From a virus, in IMG/VR virus record IMGVR_UViG_3300028025_002046, positions 30,589 to 94,588 of that record: a DNA stretch of 64,000 nt; one strand, 5' to 3'. A model generated the notes under the pieces. That model saw only the letters and a program-made list of their open reading frames with translations, ran no database searches and was not told the origin of the DNA. The translations under genes were made by a program, and so were the position numbers. This document shows, piece after piece, positions 29,089-37,189 of this stretch (position 1 is its first letter; every line of letters starts with the position of its first letter).

Positions 29089-29335
29089 TAGTTGCTTCTC
29101 TCATCCATGTATCCATAAACTTAGCAATCTGCTTAGTTCCTAGGGTTAAAGCTTCTTGTTTCTTTTCTGCTGATAGTTCAGACAGGAATAGATCTAGAGC
29201 AAGATGTGCTTGCTGTGCCATATCTTCTCGTGCCATCATAATAGGCATTACTTTGCTTGCTGGTAGTTCATTGAACCTGGTCAATACCGCCGAGAATTCC
29301 TCAGTCTTAATCTCTACTAGAGTTGGAATATGCAT
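29078..29335 (-). CDS. 85-residue helical protein
   Basis: MHIPTLVEIKTEEFSAVLTR, then MAQQAHLALDLFLSELSAEK. All-helical. AAGGAG ribosome site and a canonical promoter upstream. Unknown function. Confidence 0.7.
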   Translation of the reverse strand: MHIPTLVEIKTEEFSAVLTRFNELPASKVMPIMMAREDMAQQAHLALDLFLSELSAEKKQEALTLGTKQIAKFMDTWMREATNEE

Positions 29336-29360
29336 TGCTGCTCCTTATCGTTATATGTCT

Positions 29361-29389
29361 ATTATACAGGATTAGCCTGTGTTTGTCAA
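29361..29389 (-). promoter_or_regulatory. TTGACA-17-TATAAT promoter
   Basis: TTGACA 29384-29389, TATAAT 29361-29366; drives the coupled genes 28441-29335. Confidence 0.85.
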
Positions 29390-29409
29390 TGGTGTGCTAC
29401 AATATTCCT

Positions 29410-29520
29410 ATGGCTAAGAAAACTGCATCTACTCGCAACTCTGAGCGTCAGAATGGTAAGGCTTTTAAGAAACACCCTAAAAAGTTTGATCCAATTAGGA
29501 GACGCTTAGTAGCTGCCTAA
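29410..29520 (+). CDS. 36-residue basic protein, leaderless
   Basis: MAKKTASTRNSERQNGKAFK, then KHPKKFDPIRRRLVAA. Strongly basic, ribosomal-protein-like composition. TACAAT (29398-29403) lies 6 nt before the ATG, so leaderless; divergent from 29078. Confidence 0.55.
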   Translation: MAKKTASTRNSERQNGKAFKKHPKKFDPIRRRLVAA

Positions 29521-29597
29521 TCCTCATCGGAACCTATTGCTGCCACTACTATTAGTCCAGCAATTATAAATAATGCCGTAAATATTGTCTCAATCAT
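29517..29597 (-). CDS. 26-residue membrane microprotein, leaderless
   Basis: MIETIFTALFIIAGLIVVAA, then IGSDED. One helix. The fully canonical promoter with exactly 6 nt to the ATG is strong evidence for so short a gene. It converges with 29410-29520. Confidence 0.6.
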   Translation of the reverse strand: MIETIFTALFIIAGLIVVAAIGSDED

Positions 29598-29603
29598 TAT
29601 CTA

Positions 29604-29632
29604 ATTATACCAATCTATCGGTCTTTTGTCAA
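29604..29632 (-). promoter_or_regulatory. TTGACA-17-TATAAT promoter (leaderless)
   Basis: TTGACA 29627-29632, TATAAT 29604-29609, then TAGATA and the ATG at 29597. Confidence 0.85.
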
Positions 29633-29639
29633 TAGGCAT

Positions 29640-29645
29640 TATAAT
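29640..29645 (+). promoter_or_regulatory. -10 element of a leaderless gene
   Basis: TATAAT, 6 nt before the ATG at 29652; no good -35. Divergent from the 29604 promoter. Confidence 0.6.
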
Positions 29646-29651
29646 ATTTAT

Positions 29652-29864
29652 ATGGAGAACATTGAAGAAATTGAGTCTAAGGTTGACGAACTCTTTCAGA
29701 AGTCTGAAGATCTTAACTCTGAAATCTATACCCTCGGAGCCATGGCTGAACGCATTGCTTTCTTTGAACACCTAAGAGAACTCATCCACGAGAAGGAATC
29801 TGAGAATGATGAAACTGCAGCGATGGTTCTAGGCTGGGCTTACGAACGTCTAGCAGAAGACTAG
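29652..29864 (+). CDS. 70-residue acidic coiled-coil protein, leaderless
   Basis: MENIEEIESKVDELFQKSED, then LNSEIYTLGAMAERIAFFEH. A long acidic helix with heptads. It converges with 29861 (4-nt overlap). Unknown function. Confidence 0.65.
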   Translation: MENIEEIESKVDELFQKSEDLNSEIYTLGAMAERIAFFEHLRELIHEKESENDETAAMVLGWAYERLAED

Positions 29865-31294
29865 AAGGGTAGCTTAGTGCTTTGCACTAGGTTCATTATT
29901 CTGGTTGGCTCAGAGGTTCTGTTGTAGTATGTGGCAAGTTTCCTGTTATTTTCATAATTGATATCTCCCCTTTTAGCCTGATGTTCGTGATAGAACGCAA
30001 AGACTAAGCCTTCGTGCCTAACATAACTAGTTTTGTTAATGACTTCGTGGACTCTACGCATTGCGGTATCTTCAAATCCCCACCCCTTAAATTTCTCATC
30101 ATTGCCACCGATCTTCCACCATGCGGTAGGCGTAAAGACATTCACACCAGAACACGCTCCTGGAATTAGTTCGTAGCTAACGTTCTTAAAGCTAACGCCC
30201 TTCTCAACCTGCTCAATGCTTTGCTCTGTAAAGGCACGATATTCAGTGTATGGATTGTGCATCAGGTCATCAAGGAAGGCAGCAGAGATAGACTCTTGTA
30301 GTGGCTCTATCTGTGGGATAGTGTCTGCATCATTAATGATTACAACGTCACATCCGTCAGCCTCTGCCATCCTTACCCCATCATTACGAGAGCCAGACAT
30401 GCTCCAGACCTCTCCAGCCCTGTCTGCTGTGTAAATCTTTGCATCTGGCAGGTTTTCTTTATACCATGATACAACCTTGTTAAAGCCAGCTACACGGCTT
30501 GGCTGTTCTCTCCAAGGTATTACGACACCAACCTTTATGTCACCGCATGGGTTGGGTAGGTGCTGTGGAAGACTATTTAGAAGAGCATTGTCCCTAATGC
30601 CAATGTGAGTAATGTATCCGTCATAGATATTCTTTGACCACCACCCAGCAACATTCTTATTAGACTTATTATAGATATACTTTCCAAACTCATTTTCGTG
30701 ATCGTTTGGATTAAAGTTTAAATAGTTTTCGTTAGTGTATTCTTTCTTAAATACTGCTGGGTTATGTGACCAGAAGTAGAATTCACCACGCCATTCATAC
30801 CAGGAATCGTTACCAAGACTATTGATCTTATAGGTTGTATTTGGTAGTCCAATGTGATACCCCAGCAAGCTACCAGCCTTTAGGTCTAGGTCGTGGCTAT
30901 CCCACTGCCAAATGGTTCTTGGAATACGCATCTGAACAATGTTCGGGCTCTTGTCTAGAACATCCATAATTGGATCAATGTTTAGTGGTCTAAATAACAT
31001 CCAGTCTTCTTCAATAGACAGAACGTGGTCCACGTCAAGTGTCTGGATGTGGTCGAATATCTTTTGAACTGCGGCTGGCTGACCCATTGGCTTATCGCCA
31101 ACTGCAACTATCTCAAACCTATTTCCAAAAGCATACTTAAGCCATCTGCGATATTTATCATTACCAGAATCATCAAAGATAATCTGATACTTTGGCTTGC
31201 TTTCTAGGTTAGCCTCCCAAGATGCAATGGTTCGTTCTAAGTATCCTTTACGACCATTACCTAAAATTACGAAACAAAATTCTTTGTCTGACAT
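29861..31294 (-). CDS. Two-domain glycosyltransferase
   Basis: 477 residues in two GT-A-like halves. The first (about 1-240) has FCFVILGNGRKGYLERTIAS and the acidic SIEEDWMLF. The second (about 250-450) has VGVVIPWREQPSR, VVIINDADTIP (DxD) and GWGFEDTAMRR, as in N-terminal galactosyltransferase-type enzymes. Two active sites suggest sequential sugar additions. No membrane segment; substrate unknown. AGGA ribosome site 6 nt before the ATG. Confidence 0.8.
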   Translation of the reverse strand: MSDKEFCFVILGNGRKGYLERTIASWEANLESKPKYQIIFDDSGNDKYRRWLKYAFGNRFEIVAVGDKPMGQPAAVQKIFDHIQTLDVDHVLSIEEDWMLFRPLNIDPIMDVLDKSPNIVQMRIPRTIWQWDSHDLDLKAGSLLGYHIGLPNTTYKINSLGNDSWYEWRGEFYFWSHNPAVFKKEYTNENYLNFNPNDHENEFGKYIYNKSNKNVAGWWSKNIYDGYITHIGIRDNALLNSLPQHLPNPCGDIKVGVVIPWREQPSRVAGFNKVVSWYKENLPDAKIYTADRAGEVWSMSGSRNDGVRMAEADGCDVVIINDADTIPQIEPLQESISAAFLDDLMHNPYTEYRAFTEQSIEQVEKGVSFKNVSYELIPGACSGVNVFTPTAWWKIGGNDEKFKGWGFEDTAMRRVHEVINKTSYVRHEGLVFAFYHEHQAKRGDINYENNRKLATYYNRTSEPTRIMNLVQSTKLPF

Positions 31295-31328
31295 TTATAT
31301 CCTATCTATCTATAATATTATAACATGG

Positions 31329-31401
31329 TCCCCCCAGCAGGAATCGAACCTGCGACCAAGAGATTAGAAGGCTCTTGCTCTATCCACTGAGCTATGGAGG
31401 G
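31329..31401 (-). tRNA. tRNA-Arg (anticodon TCT)
   Basis: The cloverleaf folds fully: acceptor CCCTCCA/TGGGGGG, D-arm GCTCAGTGGATAGAGC, anticodon loop CTTCTAA, T-arm GCAGGTTCGATTCCTGC. It reads AGA, typically rare in actinobacteria and common in an AT-rich phage. No 3' CCA is encoded. Confidence 0.95.
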
Positions 31402-31408
31402 TATTTGA

Positions 31409-31951
31409 CTAATGACTAGCTAAATAATTAACAGTAGCCTGTAGGTCATCTAGGCTTCCCTTGTTAAGAATGATCTGGTCGAAGAAGAATCCGTCTAGGG
31501 CTGTCTCAGAAGAGTGCCTATTGATTGGTGTTCCTCCTGGCTTCTCTACTCTCCACATGTCACCGCCAGTATCCTTGATTGCCTGATACTCATTAGGGTA
31601 TCTAACATCTGTTATTACTACCTTGTCATGCTTTGCAGCAGTTGCCATAGCCTTGTCTACCCAGAAGTTTTCTCCCCATAGGTTACGACCAACCTCAGTT
31701 CCAAAACGCTGTAGTAGTCCACGAGTCTCTGGAGAGTCAACCTTTACGAACTCCCACCCCATCTTGTCCACAAGCCACTGAAGCCTAACGCCCTGTAGCT
31801 CTGGAATATCGTTAATTTTTGGGTTGAGAGCATACAGTGCTTCACGAATTGGGTCAGCAAATGCCACCCTAGTAAAGCCATGATGCTCAACAAGATAATT
31901 AGCGATAGTATCTTTGCCACTCTGGGCATACCCACTTAGTCCAATAATCAT
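31409..31951 (-). CDS. Deoxynucleoside monophosphate kinase
   Basis: 180 residues. P-loop GYAQSGKDT (7-15) at the N-terminus, then TRVAFADPIREALYALNP, VVITDVRYPNEYQ and a TPINRHSSE lid, as in phage dNMP kinases of the T4 gene 1 type. These phosphorylate dNMPs for DNA synthesis, matching ThyX and ribonucleotide reductase here. It overlaps the upstream methyltransferase gene by ATGA. Confidence 0.85.
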   Translation of the reverse strand: MIIGLSGYAQSGKDTIANYLVEHHGFTRVAFADPIREALYALNPKINDIPELQGVRLQWLVDKMGWEFVKVDSPETRGLLQRFGTEVGRNLWGENFWVDKAMATAAKHDKVVITDVRYPNEYQAIKDTGGDMWRVEKPGGTPINRHSSETALDGFFFDQIILNKGSLDDLQATVNYLASH

Positions 31952-32472
31952 TCTTCTTCTTTCTTAAATGTAGCCCAGAATACCCCAACCACATCATAGG
32001 AGTAATACTTTTCAATATGGCTAAAGGTTTTAATAACCTCTAGTGTGCTCCAGTCATCTTTAACATGCTCTTCGTATGGATTACCGTGCTCATGTCCTTG
32101 TGGGTAGTGAATGATTGGAATAGATATCAATGCATGTTTGGCTTGCTTAGATACCTTCTCCCACAGAGCTAGGGCATCCTCCTTTGACATATGTTCTAGA
32201 ACATCTCCAAAGATAACCAAGTCATAGTCCCAGTCTTCCCATTCCCTAGCATCAATCTTAAATAGATTGTCATACTTGTTTGTAAGATCGAACTCCTCAA
32301 CGTATGGTTCCCATGCTTCAATGCCGTCGAACTTATCCATCTGGATATTCTTTTCTTTCAGGATTACCGAGTAGGTTCCTGCTCCGACACCAACATCTAG
32401 AATAGTCTTAATGTTGTGGTCTACAATCCATTTTGCAGATAGGTCTTTACCCTCGTATGAACTTCCTGGCAT
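31948..32472 (-). CDS. SAM-dependent methyltransferase, class I
   Basis: 174 residues. Motif I is TILDVGVGAGTYSVIL; the acidic end of strand 2 is DGIEAWEPYV; motif IV region reads YDLVIFGDVLEHM. No DNA-methylase DPPY-type motif, so the target is more likely a small molecule, sugar or protein; neighbouring glycosyltransferases suit a sugar. Coupled to ThyX by TAATG. Confidence 0.8.
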   Translation of the reverse strand: MPGSSYEGKDLSAKWIVDHNIKTILDVGVGAGTYSVILKEKNIQMDKFDGIEAWEPYVEEFDLTNKYDNLFKIDAREWEDWDYDLVIFGDVLEHMSKEDALALWEKVSKQAKHALISIPIIHYPQGHEHGNPYEEHVKDDWSTLEVIKTFSHIEKYYSYDVVGVFWATFKKEEE

Positions 32473-33161
32473 TAGTTATGCAAAGCCTTAAAGGTCTCTG
32501 GAAAAGCCCCATGTGATAAGTCTTTTACAGCCATAGCGTAGTCCTGTATCTCTTTCTGGGCATCGTGCTCTAGTCTCTGGTCAAGGAATGTCATAACGCC
32601 CTGTAGCGATACCGTCCAACGCCAACGAACATACATACCATATGCAGGTAGGAATAGGCGAGCAATCTCTGGTGCTACGTTATCGTCCATAGCCTCATGG
32701 TATAGGTCAGTAGTTAACTTAACAATCTCTTTTAGCTTGTTTGTGTAATGACTACCAAGACTAAAATGGATAGGCTCTCCACTACCCTGCTTGCTGTTCT
32801 CTGGCTTACTACGCCAGTTAGAAGCACTAGGAATATAGAACTCTTCGTCCTCGGTAATGTAACGGCGTGAACTTTCGTTCCAGCCATTCTGGTCGTCTAC
32901 GTGTGTAGAGCCTACCGCATACTTCCACCACTGCCTTGCGACAAATAGTGGGGCATATACCTCAAAGGTGAGTGCTGCATGGCGGAAAGGACTAGTATGT
33001 CCTTCACGGATAAGGAAGTTAAGAAGTTTTCCATCTTTAGGTCCAAACTCTTCTACTTCTTTATCGTAAGATACACGAGCAGCGTTAACAATTGATAGAT
33101 CGCTACCAAGCGTATCCACAAGTCTGACATAGCCTTTATCAAGAACATCGACCTTATTCAT
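32472..33161 (-). CDS. thyX: Flavin-dependent thymidylate synthase ThyX
   Basis: 229 residues from MNKVDVLDKGYVRLVDTLGS. ThyX makes dTMP from dUMP with FAD and methylene-tetrahydrofolate. The active-site region reads FVARQWWKYAVGSTHVDD then NESSRRY: the usual RHR-x7-S motif is replaced by RQWWKYxxxS, a variant known in phage ThyX, with the SxR arginine kept. Start at 33161 overlaps the GroES stop. Confidence 0.9.
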   Translation of the reverse strand: MNKVDVLDKGYVRLVDTLGSDLSIVNAARVSYDKEVEEFGPKDGKLLNFLIREGHTSPFRHAALTFEVYAPLFVARQWWKYAVGSTHVDDQNGWNESSRRYITEDEEFYIPSASNWRSKPENSKQGSGEPIHFSLGSHYTNKLKEIVKLTTDLYHEAMDDNVAPEIARLFLPAYGMYVRWRWTVSLQGVMTFLDQRLEHDAQKEIQDYAMAVKDLSHGAFPETFKALHN

Positions 33162-33453
33162 CGGTATCTTCAATGACTGCAATTAGATCCTTGGTAAAGA
33201 TAATGTCGTAGTCCTTACCCTCGTGCTCTACCTTTTGAGTAGCGTATGGATTAAAAGCAACCTTGTCGCCTACCTTAACATCCATCTCTGCACGTTCACC
33301 GCTTGGAAGGACACGTCCTAGACCTACGGCTACGACGACACCAATGTTGTTAGCGGATTCTTGAATAGCAGACAGGACTAATCCCGATGCTGATTTCTTT
33401 TCTTCTTCTTTTTCTTGCAGGATGATTACCCTGTCTTCTAGTGGCTTTAGCAT
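33154..33453 (-). CDS. GroES-like co-chaperonin
   Basis: 99 residues, the family's normal length. MLKPLEDRVIILQEKEEEKK, a mobile loop with SASGLVLSA, GVVVAVGLGRVLPSGE and VKVGDKVAFNPYA mark GroES. It would cap host GroEL, as T4 gp31 does for capsid folding. No GroEL gene lies in the window. Confidence 0.9.
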   Translation of the reverse strand: MLKPLEDRVIILQEKEEEKKSASGLVLSAIQESANNIGVVVAVGLGRVLPSGERAEMDVKVGDKVAFNPYATQKVEHEGKDYDIIFTKDLIAVIEDTDE

Positions 33454-33456
33454 GTA

Positions 33457-34062
33457 TTACTCCTTGTCAAATGCTAGGCGAGTGATTTCTTCTGATGCCA
33501 GCAGAACAGCAATAGGTGCTGCTGCTGTGATACCCACACCAATCCAGGAACGGAAGTCAGTTAGCTGACCATTCCAGAATGATAGGGTGTGTGCTACGTT
33601 AGCGATAACAGACACTAAGGCAAAGCCTGTTAGTCCTGCTAGTGTTCGCCAAGTGCTTTCTCCACGAGCCTTAAAGACTACAAGTGAAATTGTATAGGCA
33701 AGGATTGCAGCATCGATAAACAAAGCTGGCAACCATTGCAAGATTACTGGAAGACCAGTCCAAGCAGATACCTCATAGATACCAGTAAAGGACACTGTAA
33801 ACGATGAAATCATCAGGATTGATACTAGGGCTACTGCTGTGTAAAGAACTGGCAAGGCATCTGGATTGATACGCTTTGACTTTTTCTTTAGAACAAATGG
33901 CTGGTCGATAGCATCTGTAATTTCCTTAAGATCTTTCTCGGATACAGAGTTATCACCAGTAAGAGTTCTAATAGGCTCATACGGCTCTTTAATTGTTTCT
34001 GCGAATTCTACAGGCTTGTTGAAGTTGCCACCTGCGATATCCCATTCGGTTTTATTTTCCAT
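33457..34062 (-). CDS. Four-helix membrane protein, DUF2637-like, leaderless
   Basis: 201 residues. A 65-residue acidic cytoplasmic N-terminus with a KKKSKR patch is followed by four membrane helices (about 71-90, 105-127, 138-158, 172-190). The layout matches DUF2637, an actinobacterial family common on conjugative elements. TATAAT lies 6 nt before the ATG. Confidence 0.7.
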   Translation of the reverse strand: MENKTEWDIAGGNFNKPVEFAETIKEPYEPIRTLTGDNSVSEKDLKEITDAIDQPFVLKKKSKRINPDALPVLYTAVALVSILMISSFTVSFTGIYEVSAWTGLPVILQWLPALFIDAAILAYTISLVVFKARGESTWRTLAGLTGFALVSVIANVAHTLSFWNGQLTDFRSWIGVGITAAAPIAVLLASEEITRLAFDKE

Positions 34063-34068
34063 ACTATT

Positions 34069-34074
34069 ATTATA
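34069..34074 (-). promoter_or_regulatory. -10 element of a leaderless gene
   Basis: TATAAT, then AATAGT and the ATG at 34062; no good -35. Confidence 0.6.
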
Positions 34075-34076
34075 CC

Positions 34077-34256
34077 CTAATACTCAGTCTTGTCGTGCTT
34101 AATTCCGTGCTTGTCATCGATGTATTTGTGGATCTTACGAAGTGCTCGTGCCTTTGAAATGCCAAAGCCAACTGCTACAAATACTGCGTTCCAAAAAAAT
34201 TCTGCAATAACGTGGTCTAATCCGAACATTACTTCAAGTAGTTCATCTGTGTGCAT
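34077..34256 (-). CDS. 59-residue membrane protein
   Basis: MHTDELLEVMFGLDHVIAEF, then a helix (FWNAVFVAVGFGISK) and a basic tail (RKIHKYIDDKHGIKHDK). GGAGAGAC ribosome site and a canonical promoter. Unknown function. Confidence 0.65.
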   Translation of the reverse strand: MHTDELLEVMFGLDHVIAEFFWNAVFVAVGFGISKARALRKIHKYIDDKHGIKHDKTEY

Positions 34257-34280
34257 GTCTCTCCTTATGCTGTTTATACA

Positions 34281-34309
34281 ATTATAGCCGATAGGCTACT
34301 GTTTGTCAA
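34281..34309 (-). promoter_or_regulatory. TTGACA-17-TATAAT promoter
   Basis: TTGACA 34304-34309, TATAAT 34281-34286, overlapping the stop of the upstream gene. Confidence 0.85.
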
Positions 34310-34997
34310 GTTCATATTTTGATGGGTTTGGAAATAGTTCGTGTAGGTAAGACTGTAGTATCTTAAATGAACTATCGTCTGTAGATAGGAATGCTGACTC
34401 ATTGTTTAGATAGTCAAAGGATCTATAGGCGTGGGCATTATGCGAATAAACCTTTACGTCTGCGATAGGGATACCCCCGACAGAGTACTTATTTCCATAA
34501 AAAGATCTCCACATGGGATACCTTTTTCCAAGCAGCGTCGCCAGCTTAGACTTCTCCATCACCATTGGAACATGTAGCTCATAGCTAAGTGGGTCTTTAA
34601 TATTAAACTCACTAATGATTATCTTTAGCATTCTAGACAGCCTGTTGGCGTATAGGTCTGGCTGTCCCAGGTAAGCAACCAGGTCTGCGTATGCAGATGC
34701 TAGAGAACCTCTATGAAAATACTCTATGCTTGATATTGGTTTAACAATAAAAAAATCATCATTCATTAGCACAAAGGTTTCGGATATCTGGTCGTTGTCC
34801 ACAAGTCTCTGCAGGTTTTCTTCTACCTGAGCATATTTGTTAGTAACTCTATTTGTCTTAACAAAGTTACCAGAATACCAATCTGGCTTACCGCCAACTA
34901 CCCATATGTTTGCGTCAGGAAAGCTTGCCAATACTGATCTAATTGAATAGCGAAGTTCTTCGTTGTCACCTCTGCGGCATACCCACACAAAGTCCAT
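34296..34997 (-). CDS. Stealth-like sugar-phosphotransferase
   Basis: 233 residues from MDFVWVCRRGDNEELRYSIR. LRYSIRSVLASFPDANIWVVGG, then FVLMNDDFFIVKPISS and VYSHNAHAYRSF follow the order of the Stealth CR1-CR3 motifs. Those enzymes transfer hexose-1-phosphate from UDP-hexose to build phosphate-linked capsules. A longer reading frame upstream overlaps the previous gene and is not used. Third sugar-modifying gene of the window. Confidence 0.7.
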   Translation of the reverse strand: MDFVWVCRRGDNEELRYSIRSVLASFPDANIWVVGGKPDWYSGNFVKTNRVTNKYAQVEENLQRLVDNDQISETFVLMNDDFFIVKPISSIEYFHRGSLASAYADLVAYLGQPDLYANRLSRMLKIIISEFNIKDPLSYELHVPMVMEKSKLATLLGKRYPMWRSFYGNKYSVGGIPIADVKVYSHNAHAYRSFDYLNNESAFLSTDDSSFKILQSYLHELFPNPSKYELDKQ

Positions 34998-35004
34998 GAC
35001 AGAT

Positions 35005-36096
35005 CTACTTCCAGGTGTCTGGTAGTTCGTCAGTAGCCCCAAGAGCACGAGCACGAGCCTTGATATGAGCCTTAGCCTTATCTGGATTCTTAGCCTGTCC
35101 GTATAGTCTAATGGCATTTTTTAGGTCTGCTACCGTTGCAATTGGGAAAGAGCCATCTGGCATTGCTACACCGCTACTTGCCATGCGTTCACGAGCTGCT
35201 GTGTTGTAGTCTCTCTTTCCAAAGGCAGAGCCATCCCAGACTTTGTTCATACAAACCTTACACATTGGATCGTTGCAATCTGCAGATTCTGCGGTACATT
35301 CCATATAGTCTGCCTTGGTTCCCATACTAGTTCCAGATGTGGTTGCAATAGCACCATCTGAGTTTAATGCATCTGGTGAGCGACCTCTACGAGTCTTCTT
35401 TGGGTTTTTTCCATATTTGCTCTTGATGTTGCTACCAGTGGTCCCACCCTTTGTAGTTTGCTCTGGACGCTTGATTCCAGTGCCAGTAGAGTTTGCAGCC
35501 TGAGCAGTCTGAGTAGGGTTGATGCCAGCATCAGCCTTGTCAAGAGCAATCTCAGTAACTCTTTCGTGAGAGGAATAGTCTGTTCCGAAACCAGCAAATA
35601 GAGCCTTGTCTTTCATGCGATTTACAATGCCACGACTCCAAGAGAATCCTGCATCTCCACCCCAGGCAAGCCACATGATATAGCCGTTAGATGGGTTAGA
35701 CTGACTGCCCCAGTCCTTGCCTTTCTTGTCTACCTCATGTCTAGAAAAATAAGAGTACATACGCTTAACTGTGCTTAGAGATAGAGACTCTCCTCTTGCA
35801 AGCTGACCTGCACGAGTCCAGCCTACAGAAGTTCCAGCACCATTAGCCTTGCCAGCCTCTTTAAACCTAATAGCCTTTTTAGCGGCAGCTCTTACACCTG
35901 CTGGTGGAGAGTATGTATCTGCCTTAGCAACGAGAGAATCCTCATAGACAACATCATCAGAGTCTTCCCATAGGTCGTCCATCTTGGAAACTGGAACACA
36001 GTTAGGAACCATCTTTCCATTATCCCCTGGTTTCATGCCACGCTGTGCGTAGCCATCCCAGCAAGGTCCTTGTGCCTTAATTAAATCATTATTCAT
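35005..36096 (-). CDS. DUF6582-like structural or maturation protein
   Basis: 363 residues. Three parts: an N-terminus with CWDGYAQRGMKPGDNGKMVP; a middle (about 70-165) with SVGWTRAGQLARGESLSLST, VKRMYSYFSRHEVDK and the glycine-tryptophan MWLAWGGDAGFSWSR; and a C-terminal AKAHIKARARALGATDELPD, a DUF6582-type tail. Such modules are fused to prohead, portal or MuF-type proteins in phages, so a virion-assembly role is likely. Stop codon overlaps no neighbour. Confidence 0.65.
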   Translation of the reverse strand: MNNDLIKAQGPCWDGYAQRGMKPGDNGKMVPNCVPVSKMDDLWEDSDDVVYEDSLVAKADTYSPPAGVRAAAKKAIRFKEAGKANGAGTSVGWTRAGQLARGESLSLSTVKRMYSYFSRHEVDKKGKDWGSQSNPSNGYIMWLAWGGDAGFSWSRGIVNRMKDKALFAGFGTDYSSHERVTEIALDKADAGINPTQTAQAANSTGTGIKRPEQTTKGGTTGSNIKSKYGKNPKKTRRGRSPDALNSDGAIATTSGTSMGTKADYMECTAESADCNDPMCKVCMNKVWDGSAFGKRDYNTAARERMASSGVAMPDGSFPIATVADLKNAIRLYGQAKNPDKAKAHIKARARALGATDELPDTWK

Positions 36097-36545
36097 TAGT
36101 CCATCTCCTCAGTTTCAATGCTTGCACGAATCTGCCAGCAGAACTTCTGAGAAGCCGTCTGGCGGTCTGCAAAGAAGTTTGCTAGACCAAATTCATTCAT
36201 AGCATTTGCAAGATTTCCAGCCTCAATAAGCTTGGCAATGTGAATTTCAATTTCATTGTAAAGATCAACAAGCATTGGCTGTGGATCTCCTACGATAACT
36301 GGTTCCCCTACTGTTGACTGATCGAAAAAGTCTGTTAGTCTATATGGGGCGTAAGCCTTGAGCATACGAAGCCATTCTGCATAGGTGTCTGTGGCAGCAT
36401 CGAAGTTCTCGTAGATTTCTCCGAAGAATTCGTGGAACTGTGGGAAGTCGTCTCCCTCAACATTCCAGTGGTATCCGTGGGATTTTAGTTTTAATGCTAC
36501 GTTATCTGCTAGTAGTGTTCGTAGCTGTGCGAGTAATTGTTCCAT
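36096..36545 (-). CDS. Dps-like ferritin
   Basis: 149 residues. HGYHWNVEGDDFPQFHEFF (23-41) matches Dps ferroxidase-helix spacing. H26, H38, D53 and E57 correspond to E. coli Dps H51, H63, D78 and E82, but the D67 position is G42 (next to E43). Dps shells oxidise and store iron and protect DNA. TAGAAT (36552-36557) lies 6 nt before the ATG, so leaderless. Coupled to the DUF6582 gene. Confidence 0.85.
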   Translation of the reverse strand: MEQLLAQLRTLLADNVALKLKSHGYHWNVEGDDFPQFHEFFGEIYENFDAATDTYAEWLRMLKAYAPYRLTDFFDQSTVGEPVIVGDPQPMLVDLYNEIEIHIAKLIEAGNLANAMNEFGLANFFADRQTASQKFCWQIRASIETEEMD

Positions 36546-36654
36546 ATCTCTATTCTATCATATAAAAGTTAAAATGGACAGTTTATCATCATGTCCAGGA
36601 TGTTTTCCCAAGGTAGCGTCCTAGCGGAAAATCTACGTACTTGGTACTATTATA

Positions 36655-36813
36655 CTACTTCTTTGGAGTAGTCTTCTTTGCAGTGGCAACCGATGGTGCC
36701 TTTGCTGCTGGCTTGGTAGCTGGCTTTGCAGGTGCTTTCTTAGCTACTGGCTTTGGTGCTTCTACTACTGGTTCTGGCTTCTTCTTGAATAGTGCCTTGA
36801 TTGCGTTTAGCAT
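36655..36813 (-). CDS. 52-residue histone H1-like Lys/Ala/Pro protein
   Basis: MLNAIKALFKKKPEPVVEAP followed by repeated KxAAK/PAxKPA units and a TAKKTTPKK end. About a quarter lysine. Composition as in bacterial histone H1-like tails, which bind DNA non-specifically. AAGGAG ribosome site 7 nt before the ATG. It sits next to the Dps gene, so the pair could compact DNA. Confidence 0.65.
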   Translation of the reverse strand: MLNAIKALFKKKPEPVVEAPKPVAKKAPAKPATKPAAKAPSVATAKKTTPKK

Positions 36814-36814
36814 T

Positions 36815-37189
36815 TTATTTCTCCTTGTTATTTTCTGGAAGGAAGGTAAATAGTTTTTCTATTGACTCTTCCATTTGGTTTCCATTGTCCCAATCGGTTT
36901 TGACTGCAACAATTGTGGTTTGAACATCTTCAATATACTTGAATGCCCAATCCCTTGACTCCGAAATGAATTTAATAAATCCTTCGGTGTTCTCTAGCTT
37001 GTTAGACTCTATTTCTAGAAGTGCTTCTGCAAGCTTAGACTTTGTGTAGTTTGCATCTACGCTTTGCTGTACGATTGTTGAAGCAAGACTATTTATCTTA
37101 ATCTTAAACTTAACAGCGTAAAACAGGCTTAGTGCAAGAGCAACAATAATAGCAATAAACGATACAAGTTCAATTACTGAATCGATCAC
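36815..37189 (-). CDS. Membrane protein with coiled coil, GTG start
   Basis: 124 residues. One membrane helix (about 5-30, ELVSFIAIIVALALSLFYAV) and a long cytoplasmic coiled coil (about 40-75). GTG at 37189 overlaps the upstream stop (GTGA). Unknown function. Confidence 0.6.
   Translation of the reverse strand: MIDSVIELVSFIAIIVALALSLFYAVKFKIKINSLASTIVQQSVDANYTKSKLAEALLEIESNKLENTEGFIKFISESRDWAFKYIEDVQTTIVAVKTDWDNGNQMEESIEKLFTFLPENNKEK

Noticed and set aside
30216-30434. Plus-strand reading frame inside the two-domain glycosyltransferase
   Set aside because: No start signal; the opposite strand has a full domain architecture. The same applies to plus-strand frames in nrdE, terL, dnaE and primase.
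36546-36654. Short frames between the Dps-like and histone-like genes
   Set aside because: Candidates of 16-17 codons exist on both strands, but none has a convincing start and the stretch reads as an ordinary leader.
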